Origin: a virus
Virus record (IMG/VR): IMGVR_UViG_3300035670_000899
Location: 1-31,424 of that record
Length of the DNA: 31,424 bases
Direction: 5' to 3' (one strand)
Shown one piece after another: positions 1 to 5,755 of this stretch. Position 1 is the first letter of the stretch, and each line of letters opens with the position of its first letter. The position numbers and the translations under genes were made by a program. The notes under the pieces were generated by a model, which did no database searches, was not told where the DNA came from, and saw only the letters and a list, made by a program, of their open reading frames with translations.

Positions 1-2
1 CT

Positions 3-245
3 TATAGATATGGAAAACGTCATAAGTCCCAAGATGTTATTGAGTGGTGCGTAACAAATTTTGTCAATATTTGTGACAAAGGTTTCACTGAACCACCCAA
101 AGCAATGCCTGATGAATATAAGGTTAAAGATGTTATCCAATCTTATAGAAACTATTACATTTGGGCAAAAAAAGATTTTGTTTCTTGGAAAAATCGTGAT
201 GTTCCCTATTGGTTTTGTGAAGAAAATCACTTAGAATTGGTATAA
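3..245 (+). CDS. C-terminal part of a phage protein resembling the pyrimidine-dimer DNA glycosylase-like family (left-truncated)
   Basis: An open frame enters from the left edge and ends at TAA 243-245, leaving about 80 codons. The visible part carries HKSQDVIEWC, then AMPDEYKVKDVIQSYRNYY and WKNRDVPYWF. From memory this spacing of a MPDEYK block, a YRNYY block and a final W-x-P-x-WF matches the C-terminal half of a phage family often annotated as pyrimidine-dimer DNA glycosylase, a base-excision repair enzyme; the annotation of that family is itself weakly supported. The N-terminal half lies outside the window. The next gene begins seven bases after the stop, so they are probably co-transcribed. 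Confidence 0.5.
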   Translation, partial: YRYGKRHKSQDVIEWCVTNFVNICDKGFTEPPKAMPDEYKVKDVIQSYRNYYIWAKKDFVSWKNRDVPYWFCEENHLELV

Positions 246-251
246 AAAATT

Positions 252-512
252 ATGACAGAAGAAAAATTTTTTGAGTTAAAATCCTTTATGGATAAAATTG
301 AAAATATGGAAATGAGACTCCATATTATTGATTCTCTACTGAAATATAATAATTTAGATATGAAAATTACGGGGATGTCTGATTGTAAGTTTAAAATATC
401 AAGATTTTTATATATAGGTGGGGATGATTTAATTAAATCAGTTTTAGAAACTGAAAGAAAAAATGTACAAGATGAATTATCTGTTTTAAAGGAAGAATTT
501 GAAAAAAAATAA
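252..512 (+). CDS. Small unknown protein, 86 aa, partly coiled coil
   Basis: This frame starts at ATG 252, seven bases after the preceding stop, behind an A-rich leader without a Shine-Dalgarno sequence, the usual start context in this genome. The product is charged and mainly helical by composition. The last 25 residues (TERKNVQDELSVLKEEFEKK) look like a short coiled coil. There is no signal peptide, membrane segment or recognisable catalytic motif. I do not recognise a family. Tight packing with its neighbours supports it as a real early or accessory gene. Confidence 0.6.
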   Translation: MTEEKFFELKSFMDKIENMEMRLHIIDSLLKYNNLDMKITGMSDCKFKISRFLYIGGDDLIKSVLETERKNVQDELSVLKEEFEKK

Positions 513-516
513 AACT

Positions 517-606
517 ATGAATATATTCAATAAAATAATGACAGGAATTTGGTTTATACTATTTCTTCTATTTTTATTTACAATTAGAAAAAGGAGGAAG
601 GCATGA
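517..606 (+). CDS. Tiny predicted membrane protein, 29 aa
   Basis: ATG 517 opens a 29-codon frame ending at TGA 604-606. Residues about 10-23 (GIWFILFLLFLFTI) form one hydrophobic segment, followed by a strongly basic tail RKRRK, so the predicted topology is a single-pass inner-membrane peptide with a cytoplasmic C terminus. Its stop overlaps the next start as ATGA. The codons for the basic tail double as an exact AAGGAGG Shine-Dalgarno sequence for the downstream gene. The tail composition may therefore be forced by that site, or the peptide may exist to couple translation. Small phage membrane peptides can be lysis or exclusion factors, but nothing here decides that. Confidence 0.45.
   Translation: MNIFNKIMTGIWFILFLLFLFTIRKRRKA
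591..597 (+). promoter_or_regulatory. Strong Shine-Dalgarno sequence AAGGAGG
   Basis: AAGGAGG ends five bases before ATG 603 and matches the CCUCC anti-Shine-Dalgarno tail of 16S rRNA. I found no comparable site upstream of the other genes here, which have A/T-rich leaders as is usual in Bacteroidetes. It lies inside the last codons of the upstream 29-codon frame. Confidence 0.75.
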
Positions 607-842
607 AAGAAAAATTAACAAAGTTTCAAACTAAGGTTTGGCAAACAATTGAACCAATAATTAAAAAAGAATCTTATCAAGTTAATTTGACATTTGATGA
701 CGAATTTGTAATAACCAGAGATTCTAAATTTACAATTAAAATTTTTCCCAAAAAAGAAGTTTCAATAACACAAGACAATACAATAATTTTTGAGGAAAAA
801 AATATAACTGAATTCGTAAAATTTTTAGAAAATTTAAATTAA
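603..842 (+). CDS. Small unknown protein, 79 aa
   Basis: The start at ATG 603 is fixed by the strong Shine-Dalgarno site just upstream and by ATGA overlap with the preceding tiny frame. The product is a lysine- and glutamate-rich small protein with alternating beta-type stretches (KFTIKIFPKKEVSITQDNTIIFEEK) and no membrane segment. No family is recognised. It is followed after four bases by the next start, so it is part of the small operon ending at the terminator near 1156. What sets it apart is its translation signal, not its protein sequence. Confidence 0.65.
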   Translation: MKEKLTKFQTKVWQTIEPIIKKESYQVNLTFDDEFVITRDSKFTIKIFPKKEVSITQDNTIIFEEKNITEFVKFLENLN

Positions 843-846
843 AAAA

Positions 847-1152
847 ATGACCATTAATGAAGCGTATGAGTTTGTACTAAACAAACTTGAAAGATTGAAA
901 AATGAGGGGATTGATTACACGATGAATGAATCAATTAAAACTCCAATATTGATTGAGAAATATGATAAACCAAACAGATTACCAGTTGATAAGTGGGTTA
1001 ATATCGCATTCAACTTGGAAAATGAAAGTGATGTAAAGAAAATTCACGATATGGAAAATCTGTGTAAAATGGTTGGGATTTATTTTGATACTAGGTTTGG
1101 TAAAGTCCAACGAGACTGGGAAATAGATTGGTCATTTAGATTAAATCCTTAA
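847..1152 (+). CDS. Unknown protein, 101 aa
   Basis: This is the last gene of the left-hand operon, directly followed by a rho-independent terminator. The protein is soluble, with an N-terminal helix (NEAYEFVLNKLERLKNEG) and a tryptophan-rich end (RDWEIDWSFRLNP). I do not recognise the family. Phages of this type often carry such roughly 100-aa proteins with no assigned role. The start ATG follows the upstream stop by four adenines. Confidence 0.65.
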   Translation: MTINEAYEFVLNKLERLKNEGIDYTMNESIKTPILIEKYDKPNRLPVDKWVNIAFNLENESDVKKIHDMENLCKMVGIYFDTRFGKVQRDWEIDWSFRLNP

Positions 1153-1155
1153 AAA

Positions 1156-1193
1156 AAAATCCCCATTTAATTTTGATATTAGGTGGGGATTTC
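1156..1193 (+). terminator. Rho-independent terminator
   Basis: AAATCCCCA pairs with TGGGGATTT across a loop of about 18 bases, flanked by A and T runs. It closes the operon ending at 1152. Confidence 0.8.
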
Positions 1194-1202
1194 TTAATTT
1201 TG
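1172..1202 (+). promoter_or_regulatory. Candidate Bacteroidetes housekeeping promoter
   Basis: TTTG at 1172-1175, a 19-base spacer, and TAATTTTG at 1195-1202 fit the Bacteroidetes -33 TTTG / -7 TAnnTTTG consensus. It lies 26 bases before ATG 1228 and partly inside the terminator hairpin, which would let one compact region both end one operon and start the next. Confidence 0.5.
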
Positions 1203-1227
1203 TGAAACAATTAAAACTAATAAAACA

Positions 1228-1674
1228 ATGGGAACAAACTACTACAGAATTCCAAGTGTGGAAGAAATGGAGAAAAGAAAACAAGAATTGATTAATAATA
1301 TTAATTCTATTGATATTTCACAACTTTCAATTGAAAGTAATTCAATTTGGGATTTGTTTACTGATGGAACAAACATTCATTTAGGTAAACGTAGTAGTGG
1401 TTGGAAGTTTTTATGGAATTTCAATGACAAAAAATTTTATTCAAATAAAGAAGAATTATTGAACTTTATAAGAACAGGTAGAGTTATAGATGAGTATGGT
1501 AAAGAAATGGATGTTGAGGAGTTTATTACAATGGCGTTAGTATGGGGACAACCTGATGGTTATGATCATGAAAAATATCGTAGAGAACATCCACGTCAGT
1601 ACCACTACGATTTTGAAGTAAAAGAAGAATATATAGATGGATTAAGAGTTTCACCAAATAATGAATTTAGTTAA
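1228..1674 (+). CDS. Conserved phage protein of the MGTNYY type, 148 aa
   Basis: The protein opens with MGTNYYRI and has HLGKRSSGWKFLW at about residues 51-63. I recognise this pair, N-terminal GTNYY plus a central H-[IL]-G-K-x-S-x-G-W block, from uncharacterised proteins in many phage genomes; no function is known to me. The conserved histidine, lysine and aromatic residues could form a binding site, but that is inference. It follows a Bacteroidetes-type promoter and overlaps or abuts the RNA ligase gene, so the two are probably translated from one message. Confidence 0.7.
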   Translation: MGTNYYRIPSVEEMEKRKQELINNINSIDISQLSIESNSIWDLFTDGTNIHLGKRSSGWKFLWNFNDKKFYSNKEELLNFIRTGRVIDEYGKEMDVEEFITMALVWGQPDGYDHEKYRREHPRQYHYDFEVKEEYIDGLRVSPNNEFS

Positions 1675-2686
1675 TATGGAAAGAAAATTAGCGAGTATAC
1701 AAATAGTAAAAGAAGTTAGACCTATAGTTGGGGCTGACGTTATAGAAGTTGTTAGAATAAACAACTGGGATGTTGTATCCAAAAAAGGAGAATACAAAGT
1801 TGGGGACTTTTGTATCTATTGTGAGATTGACTCCTTCTTACCAATCAAAGAAGAATTTGAATTCTTAAGAAAAACATCATACAAAAAAATGTCTGATGGT
1901 AGTGAAGGATTTAGATTGAAAACAATAAGATTAAGAGGACAATTAAGTCAAGGTCTATTATTACCAATAAGTGTTCTTCCAATTGTTATGGAAATAACTG
2001 AAGGAGAAGATGTTACTGAAATGTTGGGTATATTTAAATACGAACCCCCAATTCCAGCGGAACTTCAAGGTAAAGTTAAAGGTATGTTTCCATCTTTTAT
2101 AAGAAAAACAGATGAAGAACGTATTCAAAACTTATCAAGTGAATACGAAAATATTAGGTTGTCTGGTAAGGCATTTTATGTCACTGAGAAGTTGGATGGA
2201 TCAAGTGCTACATTCTATTACAAGGATGGTGTATTTGGGGTGTGTTCAAGAAATCTTGAGCTATTGGAGACTGAGGGTAACTCCTTTTGGAAAGTTGCAA
2301 GAGAATTGAATCTGGAGGAATCTTTATCTAAATTGGGTTATAATATGTGTGTTCAAGGTGAAATCATCGGAGAAGGAATCCAGGGTAACCCATACAAGAT
2401 AAAAGGTCAAACAGTTAAATTCTTCAACGCATTTAATATTGATGAACAAAAAAATATCCCATTTACTAAATTCCTAATGTTAATGGAAGATTTGGGTTTA
2501 AAAACTGTTCCAATATTAGATTACGGATTTGTACTTCCAAAATCAATTGATGAATTATTGTTATTTGCTGAAGATAAATCTCAACTTAATGGGAACTTTG
2601 ATAGGGAAGGTGTTGTTATAAGAGCATATGATAGAACAATATCATTCAAAGTTATATCAAACAAATTTTTGTTAAACGAAAAATAA
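1661..2686 (+). CDS. RNA ligase, Rnl5/DRB0094-like nucleotidyltransferase family
   Basis: The first 110 residues (RKLASIQ...PIVGADVIE...GWxVV-like NNWDVVSKKGEYKVGD, then LRGQLSQGLLLP) match the N-terminal OB-type module of DRB0094-family RNA ligases. The ligase core follows: motif I EKLDG with catalytic lysine about K177, motif III-like FGVCSRN, motif IV-like QGEIIGEGI, and motif V REGVVIRAYD...SFKVIS near residue 330. Such enzymes seal RNA breaks using ATP and an adenylated lysine; phage ligases often repair tRNAs cut by host defences. ATG 1661 overlaps the previous gene by 14 bases, while ATG 1676 (MERKLASIQ), one base after that stop, fits the family start better. Length is normal for the family. 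Confidence 0.9.
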   Translation: MNLVNMERKLASIQIVKEVRPIVGADVIEVVRINNWDVVSKKGEYKVGDFCIYCEIDSFLPIKEEFEFLRKTSYKKMSDGSEGFRLKTIRLRGQLSQGLLLPISVLPIVMEITEGEDVTEMLGIFKYEPPIPAELQGKVKGMFPSFIRKTDEERIQNLSSEYENIRLSGKAFYVTEKLDGSSATFYYKDGVFGVCSRNLELLETEGNSFWKVARELNLEESLSKLGYNMCVQGEIIGEGIQGNPYKIKGQTVKFFNAFNIDEQKNIPFTKFLMLMEDLGLKTVPILDYGFVLPKSIDELLLFAEDKSQLNGNFDREGVVIRAYDRTISFKVISNKFLLNEK

Positions 2687-2694
2687 ATAAAATT

Positions 2695-2988
2695 ATGGCT
2701 AAGAGACTTTCATATCAAGAAAAAAGAGACAAACTAGTAATTGAAATATTGAATAAAATGTTTGAATTTGCTGGTCATAAGGTTACATATGAGGATATCA
2801 AAGACCGTAAGGATGCTTGGTACAATGATTGGACAATTACTGAAGAACAATATGACAAATGGAAAGAATGGGGTACTAAACAAATCAAGAAAAAACTTAA
2901 TTATACTGATGTTTATGCCGAAAGACAAATGTCAATGATTGGTGCTAATTGGGGTTTGAAATTTGAAAATAAAAAAAGTACAACCTAA
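2695..2988 (+). CDS. Conserved-looking phage protein, 97 aa
   Basis: This small soluble protein follows the RNA ligase by eight bases. It is rich in lysine and tryptophan, with the pattern YNDWTITEEQYDKWKEWGTKQIKKKL in the middle and ANWGLKF near the end. I recall similar W-x-x-x-x-[ST]-x-E-x-[QE] proteins ending in a G-L-K segment in other phages, all uncharacterised. Its stop codon lies in the loop of a terminator hairpin, so the gene clearly ends the transcription unit. Confidence 0.6.
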   Translation: MAKRLSYQEKRDKLVIEILNKMFEFAGHKVTYEDIKDRKDAWYNDWTITEEQYDKWKEWGTKQIKKKLNYTDVYAERQMSMIGANWGLKFENKKSTT

Positions 2989-3002
2989 GTTGTACTTTTT
3001 TT
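2971..3002 (+). terminator. Bidirectional-looking terminator overlapping a gene end
   Basis: AAAAAAAGTACAAC pairs with GTTGTACTTTTTTT around a short loop (CTAA) that contains the stop codon of the 97-aa gene. A-run plus T-run flanks would permit termination in either direction. Confidence 0.8.
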
Positions 3003-3014
3003 ATTTTATTGTGG

Positions 3015-3022
3015 TATTTATT
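3015..3022 (+). promoter_or_regulatory. Late-promoter-type motif TATTTATT
   Basis: TATTTATT followed by AATAAAAA lies 23 bases upstream of ATG 3038. It is one of about a dozen similarly placed copies in the window. Confidence 0.55.
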
Positions 3023-3037
3023 AATAAAAATAAAACA

Positions 3038-3580
3038 ATGCCAAATCATTTAACTTTAAAAGAATTTAAAGATAACCTAAATAAACCAAATGCTACATCA
3101 AAAGTTGATTTCACAAGTCTTGGAGGTAATGACAGCGAACAATATGGTCTATTATTAGATGGGATTGATTATTATTTAACTAATCACAAATATGAAAATA
3201 TAAAATTAAGTGATTTAAAAAAAATTAGGGATATTGTATCAATAAATATTACTAATACTGCAGGTAATCTGAATCACGCAGATAATTTGATTGACAATAT
3301 GATAAAATTATACGGAACTTCAAATAAGGCAAAAAAAATAAGTACTAATACATTGGAAATGACTTTGGAATCAATATCTTCAAATTCACAAAATACTGAA
3401 AGTAGAAAACAAGCAATTGCTAACGCTCTTTGGAAAAAAACAACTTTTTTTACTAATCCTTCAATAAAAACTGGTACAAAAGATTTACAACCTTTGGCGG
3501 TTGCAGAATCTAATGAAATTGATTCAAATCTTATATTAGAAGAAATAAATAGAATTAAAGAAATTATGAGTAATGGATAG
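3038..3580 (+). CDS. Unknown protein, 180 aa, ending in an EINRIKEIM motif
   Basis: I place the start at ATG 3038 (MPNHLTLKEF) rather than an in-frame ATG at 2963, because the latter lies inside the previous gene and upstream of the terminator and promoter motif. The protein is soluble, rich in Asn, Ser and Lys, with no membrane segment. Its last residues LEEINRIKEIMSNG resemble the end of the next protein (KEEVNRIKKLMK). The next gene overlaps it by eight bases. Function unknown; a shared C-terminal tag suggests that the two proteins go to the same place, perhaps the virion. Confidence 0.6.
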   Translation: MPNHLTLKEFKDNLNKPNATSKVDFTSLGGNDSEQYGLLLDGIDYYLTNHKYENIKLSDLKKIRDIVSINITNTAGNLNHADNLIDNMIKLYGTSNKAKKISTNTLEMTLESISSNSQNTESRKQAIANALWKKTTFFTNPSIKTGTKDLQPLAVAESNEIDSNLILEEINRIKEIMSNG

Positions 3581-4205
3581 ATTTATTAGTCCTATTGAAG
3601 GAGAAAGGATAAAAATTGATGATATAAGTGTGCAAAAAGGAAAATATATTGTACAAAACTCAACAAATGTACTTTGTCCTTATGATGGTGAGGTTGTTGA
3701 TTCTTATGGGTTAAATTGCAATGGTAGTTATAAGATTAAACATGAAATTTCTCGTGATGGTAATATTGAAATTTTTTATTCTAATTTTTGTAACTTGCAA
3801 AAACAAAAATATTCTGTTGGTCAATTAGTTAAACAAAATAATAAAATTGGTGAGACAACTACAGAACACTTAGAATATTGGATTACAAATAAAAAAAAAG
3901 AAAAACAAGATATTAATTCGTTCTTTAGAGGATTTAAACCCTCAACAACTACCAATAAAAAAGAAGATAAAAAAGAAGATAAAAAAGAAGACAAGAAAGA
4001 AAATAAAAAAGAAAATAAAAAAGAAAACAAGAAAGAAAATAAAAAAGAACCATCAAGTCTTAAAAGTGATTCAACAACACCAACAAGTGGAAAAATAACA
4101 TCACAAAGTAAATTTCTTTTTGCGACACCATTTACACTAATACCAGATGTAATCCAAGGAGCATTAAAAGAAGAAGTTAATAGAATTAAAAAATTAATGA
4201 AATAA
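3573..4205 (+). CDS. Degenerate M23/lipoyl-like protein with a Lys-Glu repeat linker, 210 aa
   Basis: Residues about 5-105 look like a degenerate M23 peptidase (lysostaphin-like) beta-barrel: CPYDGEVVDSYG, then YKIKHE, FYSNFCNL, VGQLVKQNNKIGETTTEHLEYWI. In active M23 enzymes this last block is normally IGxTG...HLHFEI with an HxH zinc site; here it reads HLE, so the zinc site appears incomplete and the domain is probably binding rather than catalytic. Residues about 125-155 are tandem KKED/KKEN repeats, a flexible charged linker. The end, LKEEVNRIKKLMK, is shared with the upstream protein. No signal peptide is visible. The fold assignment is moderate and the function unknown. Confidence 0.55.
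   Translation: MDRFISPIEGERIKIDDISVQKGKYIVQNSTNVLCPYDGEVVDSYGLNCNGSYKIKHEISRDGNIEIFYSNFCNLQKQKYSVGQLVKQNNKIGETTTEHLEYWITNKKKEKQDINSFFRGFKPSTTTNKKEDKKEDKKEDKKENKKENKKENKKENKKEPSSLKSDSTTPTSGKITSQSKFLFATPFTLIPDVIQGALKEEVNRIKKLMK
3957..4048 (+). repeat. 12-15-bp tandem repeats coding KKED/KKEN
   Basis: Units of the form AAAAAAGAAGAT, drifting to AAGAAAGAAAAT, are repeated about eight times in frame and encode a Lys/Glu/Asp/Asn linker. The drift from KKED to KKEN suggests expansion from one seed unit. Confidence 0.8.
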
Positions 4206-4245
4206 AAAAATCCCCATTTCAATTAAGAGTGGGGATTTTAATTTT
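4204..4245. terminator. Bidirectional terminator between convergent genes
   Basis: AAAATCCCCA pairs with TGGGGATTTT around a loop of about 14 bases. It lies between the plus-strand gene ending at 4205 and the minus-strand lipoprotein gene ending at 4257, so it can serve both. Confidence 0.85.
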
Positions 4246-4256
4246 TAACCTAAATA

Positions 4257-4442
4257 CTATTTTTTACCTTCAGGTTTTGTTTCTTCTACTTTTGCGGAAT
4301 CAACAGATGGTGTTGTTACTGTAGTTGTTTCAACCTTAGTAGAATCTTCAGTTGGTTTAACTTCATCAGGTTTAGATTGTGAATCACAAGATGTGAAAAT
4401 AGTACCAAGTACCAATGCTGCTCCAAAAATTACTTTTTTCAT
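4257..4442 (-). CDS. Small predicted lipoprotein, 61 aa
   Basis: The protein starts MKKVIFGAALVLGTIFTSCDSQ: a basic n-region, a hydrophobic core and a lipobox-like FTSC with the acceptor at about Cys19. The mature part is about 43 residues, disordered and rich in Thr, Val, Lys, Glu and Asp (DEVKPTEDSTKVETTTV). This is a typical Bacteroidetes lipoprotein leader, and acidic residues soon after Cys resemble the surface-export signals of that phylum. It is alone on the minus strand between a terminator and its own upstream promoter motif. Phage lipoproteins commonly alter the host envelope, for example in superinfection exclusion; that role is inference. Confidence 0.75.
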   Translation of the reverse strand: MKKVIFGAALVLGTIFTSCDSQSKPDEVKPTEDSTKVETTTVTTPSVDSAKVEETKPEGKK

Positions 4443-4492
4443 TTTTTGTTGTTTTTAAATGTTTTAAAATTGATTTGTTATTTTTTATAAAC

Positions 4493-4500
4493 AATAAATA
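4493..4500 (-). promoter_or_regulatory. Late-promoter-type motif on the minus strand
   Basis: Reading the minus strand, TATTTATTGTTTATAAAAAA lies 51-58 bases upstream of the lipoprotein start, with the same core as the other copies but farther from the ATG. Confidence 0.4.
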
Positions 4501-4557
4501 GGCAATATTTTCAGAGAAGTCAAATGGTTTTAACATTTTTTTAAAAAAAAATATAAT

Positions 4558-4565
4558 TATAAATA
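4558..4565 (+). promoter_or_regulatory. TATAAATA element upstream of a membrane-protein gene
   Basis: TATAAATA lies 19 bases before ATG 4577. It equals the classical T4 late promoter -10 and is the reverse complement of the TATTTATA core seen elsewhere here, followed likewise by AAAC-rich sequence. Confidence 0.4.
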
Positions 4566-4576
4566 AAACATAAAAT

Positions 4577-4930
4577 ATGAATTGGAAACACACCCTAATT
4601 ATCGTGGTATCAATATTATTGATTGGGATTATTTTGGGTTATATGATGAATACAAATCATCAAGATAACAAGAAATTACAACAACAAATTATTGATGCTG
4701 AAAAGAAAGCCATAGATTCTCTATATAAAAAATTGGATGTAATGAAATCTGAGAGAGAAAAAATGGAATCACAGTTGGATATCTTAACTACAAGCATTCA
4801 AATAAGTGAAAGTAATCTAACATCAAAAATAAACCAATTAAAAATTCAAAACAATGTTAAGATTGACGCTATTATTAATAGTTCTAATGACCAGCTCTTG
4901 GATGGTTTACGCACAAGGTTTAACCAATAA
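4577..4930 (+). CDS. Membrane-anchored coiled-coil protein, 117 aa (possible inner-membrane spanin)
   Basis: Residues 5-24 (HTLIIVVSILLIGIILGYMM) form one N-terminal membrane segment with a short cytoplasmic end. The remaining roughly 90 residues are a long charged helix with heptad-like hydrophobics, a probable periplasmic coiled coil. This is the architecture of an i-spanin (Rz-like) or of a tail/lysis accessory protein. Its last 77 bases overlap the start of the next gene in another frame, as in Rz/Rz1 pairs. There is no sequence evidence beyond architecture, and a holin or endolysin is not visible next to it. Confidence 0.55.
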   Translation: MNWKHTLIIVVSILLIGIILGYMMNTNHQDNKKLQQQIIDAEKKAIDSLYKKLDVMKSEREKMESQLDILTTSIQISESNLTSKINQLKIQNNVKIDAIINSSNDQLLDGLRTRFNQ

Positions 4931-5345
4931 CACAGACACAATTAAACCCAAAATTGACTTAATAGTTGTCAATGGTGATACCTCTTTTATTATCAATAGA
5001 AAATTTGCTGAGAAAATTGCTATACAATATGATTCATTGAAAATTGTAACTACTAGACTATCTGAGTATAAAATTGTATTAGATGATTGTGTTAAAGTAA
5101 AAGACCAATATAAGGTAGCCTTTGATAAATCAATGGATATTACAAATATGTTAAAAAGAGAGGCTGAAACCAAAGACCAAATTGTTCAAGGATATAAGAC
5201 AATTGAAGAGTCCCAAAAAAAGATTATTACAGATTTGAATACTGAATTCCGTAAAGTAAAAAATAGGAATAAATGGTTAACAGGATTAACCATTGGAGGT
5301 GTTTCAGTGGGGTTTACTTCAATCATCCTTTTACTTTTAAAATAA
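4854..5345 (+). CDS. Exported coiled-coil protein with C-terminal membrane segment, 163 aa
   Basis: The product begins with a clear cleavable signal peptide, hydrophobic LLLIVLMTSSWMV followed by YAQG, so ATG 4854 is the likely start although it lies 77 bases inside the preceding gene in a different frame. A long charged helical region follows (about residues 45-135), then a C-terminal hydrophobic segment WLTGLTIGGVSVGFTSIILLLL (about 140-162). There is no lipobox cysteine, unlike classical o-spanins. The product would span the periplasm with a membrane anchor at its C terminus. It may act with the upstream membrane coiled-coil protein in late disruption of the envelope; this is inferred from architecture and overlap only. 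Confidence 0.6.
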   Translation: MLRLTLLLIVLMTSSWMVYAQGLTNNTDTIKPKIDLIVVNGDTSFIINRKFAEKIAIQYDSLKIVTTRLSEYKIVLDDCVKVKDQYKVAFDKSMDITNMLKREAETKDQIVQGYKTIEESQKKIITDLNTEFRKVKNRNKWLTGLTIGGVSVGFTSIILLLLK

Positions 5346-5398
5346 GTAATTTAAAATTAGTATGTCTATATGACATAAAATTTAAATAATTTATTATT

Positions 5399-5713
5399 AT
5401 GGGAATTACTTATTTCGCTTTAGGTATGCTCTCGATGTTGGCTCTAGTATTTGTTGGAGTTATTGTTTGGGGTTTGGTTAAGGTATTAAGAATTGAAAGG
5501 CAGATTGTTGCCATAAAAGAAAATCAAAGATTTGATGTTGATAATGTTCAACGTCAATTTGATAATGTGTATAGAACTATTGGTGACCAAAGAGATGATT
5601 CAAATAAGGCTATGGACAACTTGTGGAGAGATATTACTACCAAGTTTGATGAATCAATACGTTATACCGACAAAAGAATTGATAAAGCATTAAATCAAAA
5701 AGAAATTCAGTAA
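5399..5713 (+). CDS. Membrane-anchored coiled-coil protein, 104 aa
   Basis: Residues 3-29 are strongly hydrophobic (FALGMLSMLALVFVGVIVWGLV), followed by a charged helix with repeated aromatic/hydrophobic spacing (QRQFDNVYRTIGDQ, DNLWRDITTKFDES). It is the third consecutive gene here with a membrane segment plus coiled coil. It ends just before a bidirectional terminator shared with the tmRNA gene on the other strand. No family is recognised. A role at the cell envelope is likely; a specific lysis role is only inferred. Confidence 0.6.
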   Translation: MGITYFALGMLSMLALVFVGVIVWGLVKVLRIERQIVAIKENQRFDVDNVQRQFDNVYRTIGDQRDDSNKAMDNLWRDITTKFDESIRYTDKRIDKALNQKEIQ

Positions 5714-5718
5714 AACAA

Positions 5719-5750
5719 AAAACCCCTTCTTAACGGAGGGGTTTTCTTTT
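5719..5750. terminator. Bidirectional terminator between membrane gene and tmRNA
   Basis: AAAACCCCTTC...GGAGGGGTTTTC forms a GC-rich stem with A and T runs on both sides. It ends the plus-strand gene at 5713 and sits six bases beyond the tmRNA 3' end on the minus strand. Confidence 0.85.
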
Positions 5751-5755
5751 TTAAA

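Noticed and set aside
2963-3037. N-terminal extension of the 180-aa protein
   Set aside because: It would run across the previous gene end, a terminator and a promoter motif; ATG 3038 is the natural start.
3821-4222. Long minus-strand frame opposite the KKED/KKEN repeats
   Set aside because: It is a shadow of the lysine-rich repeat read backwards (Ser/Phe/Leu runs) and crosses the terminator.
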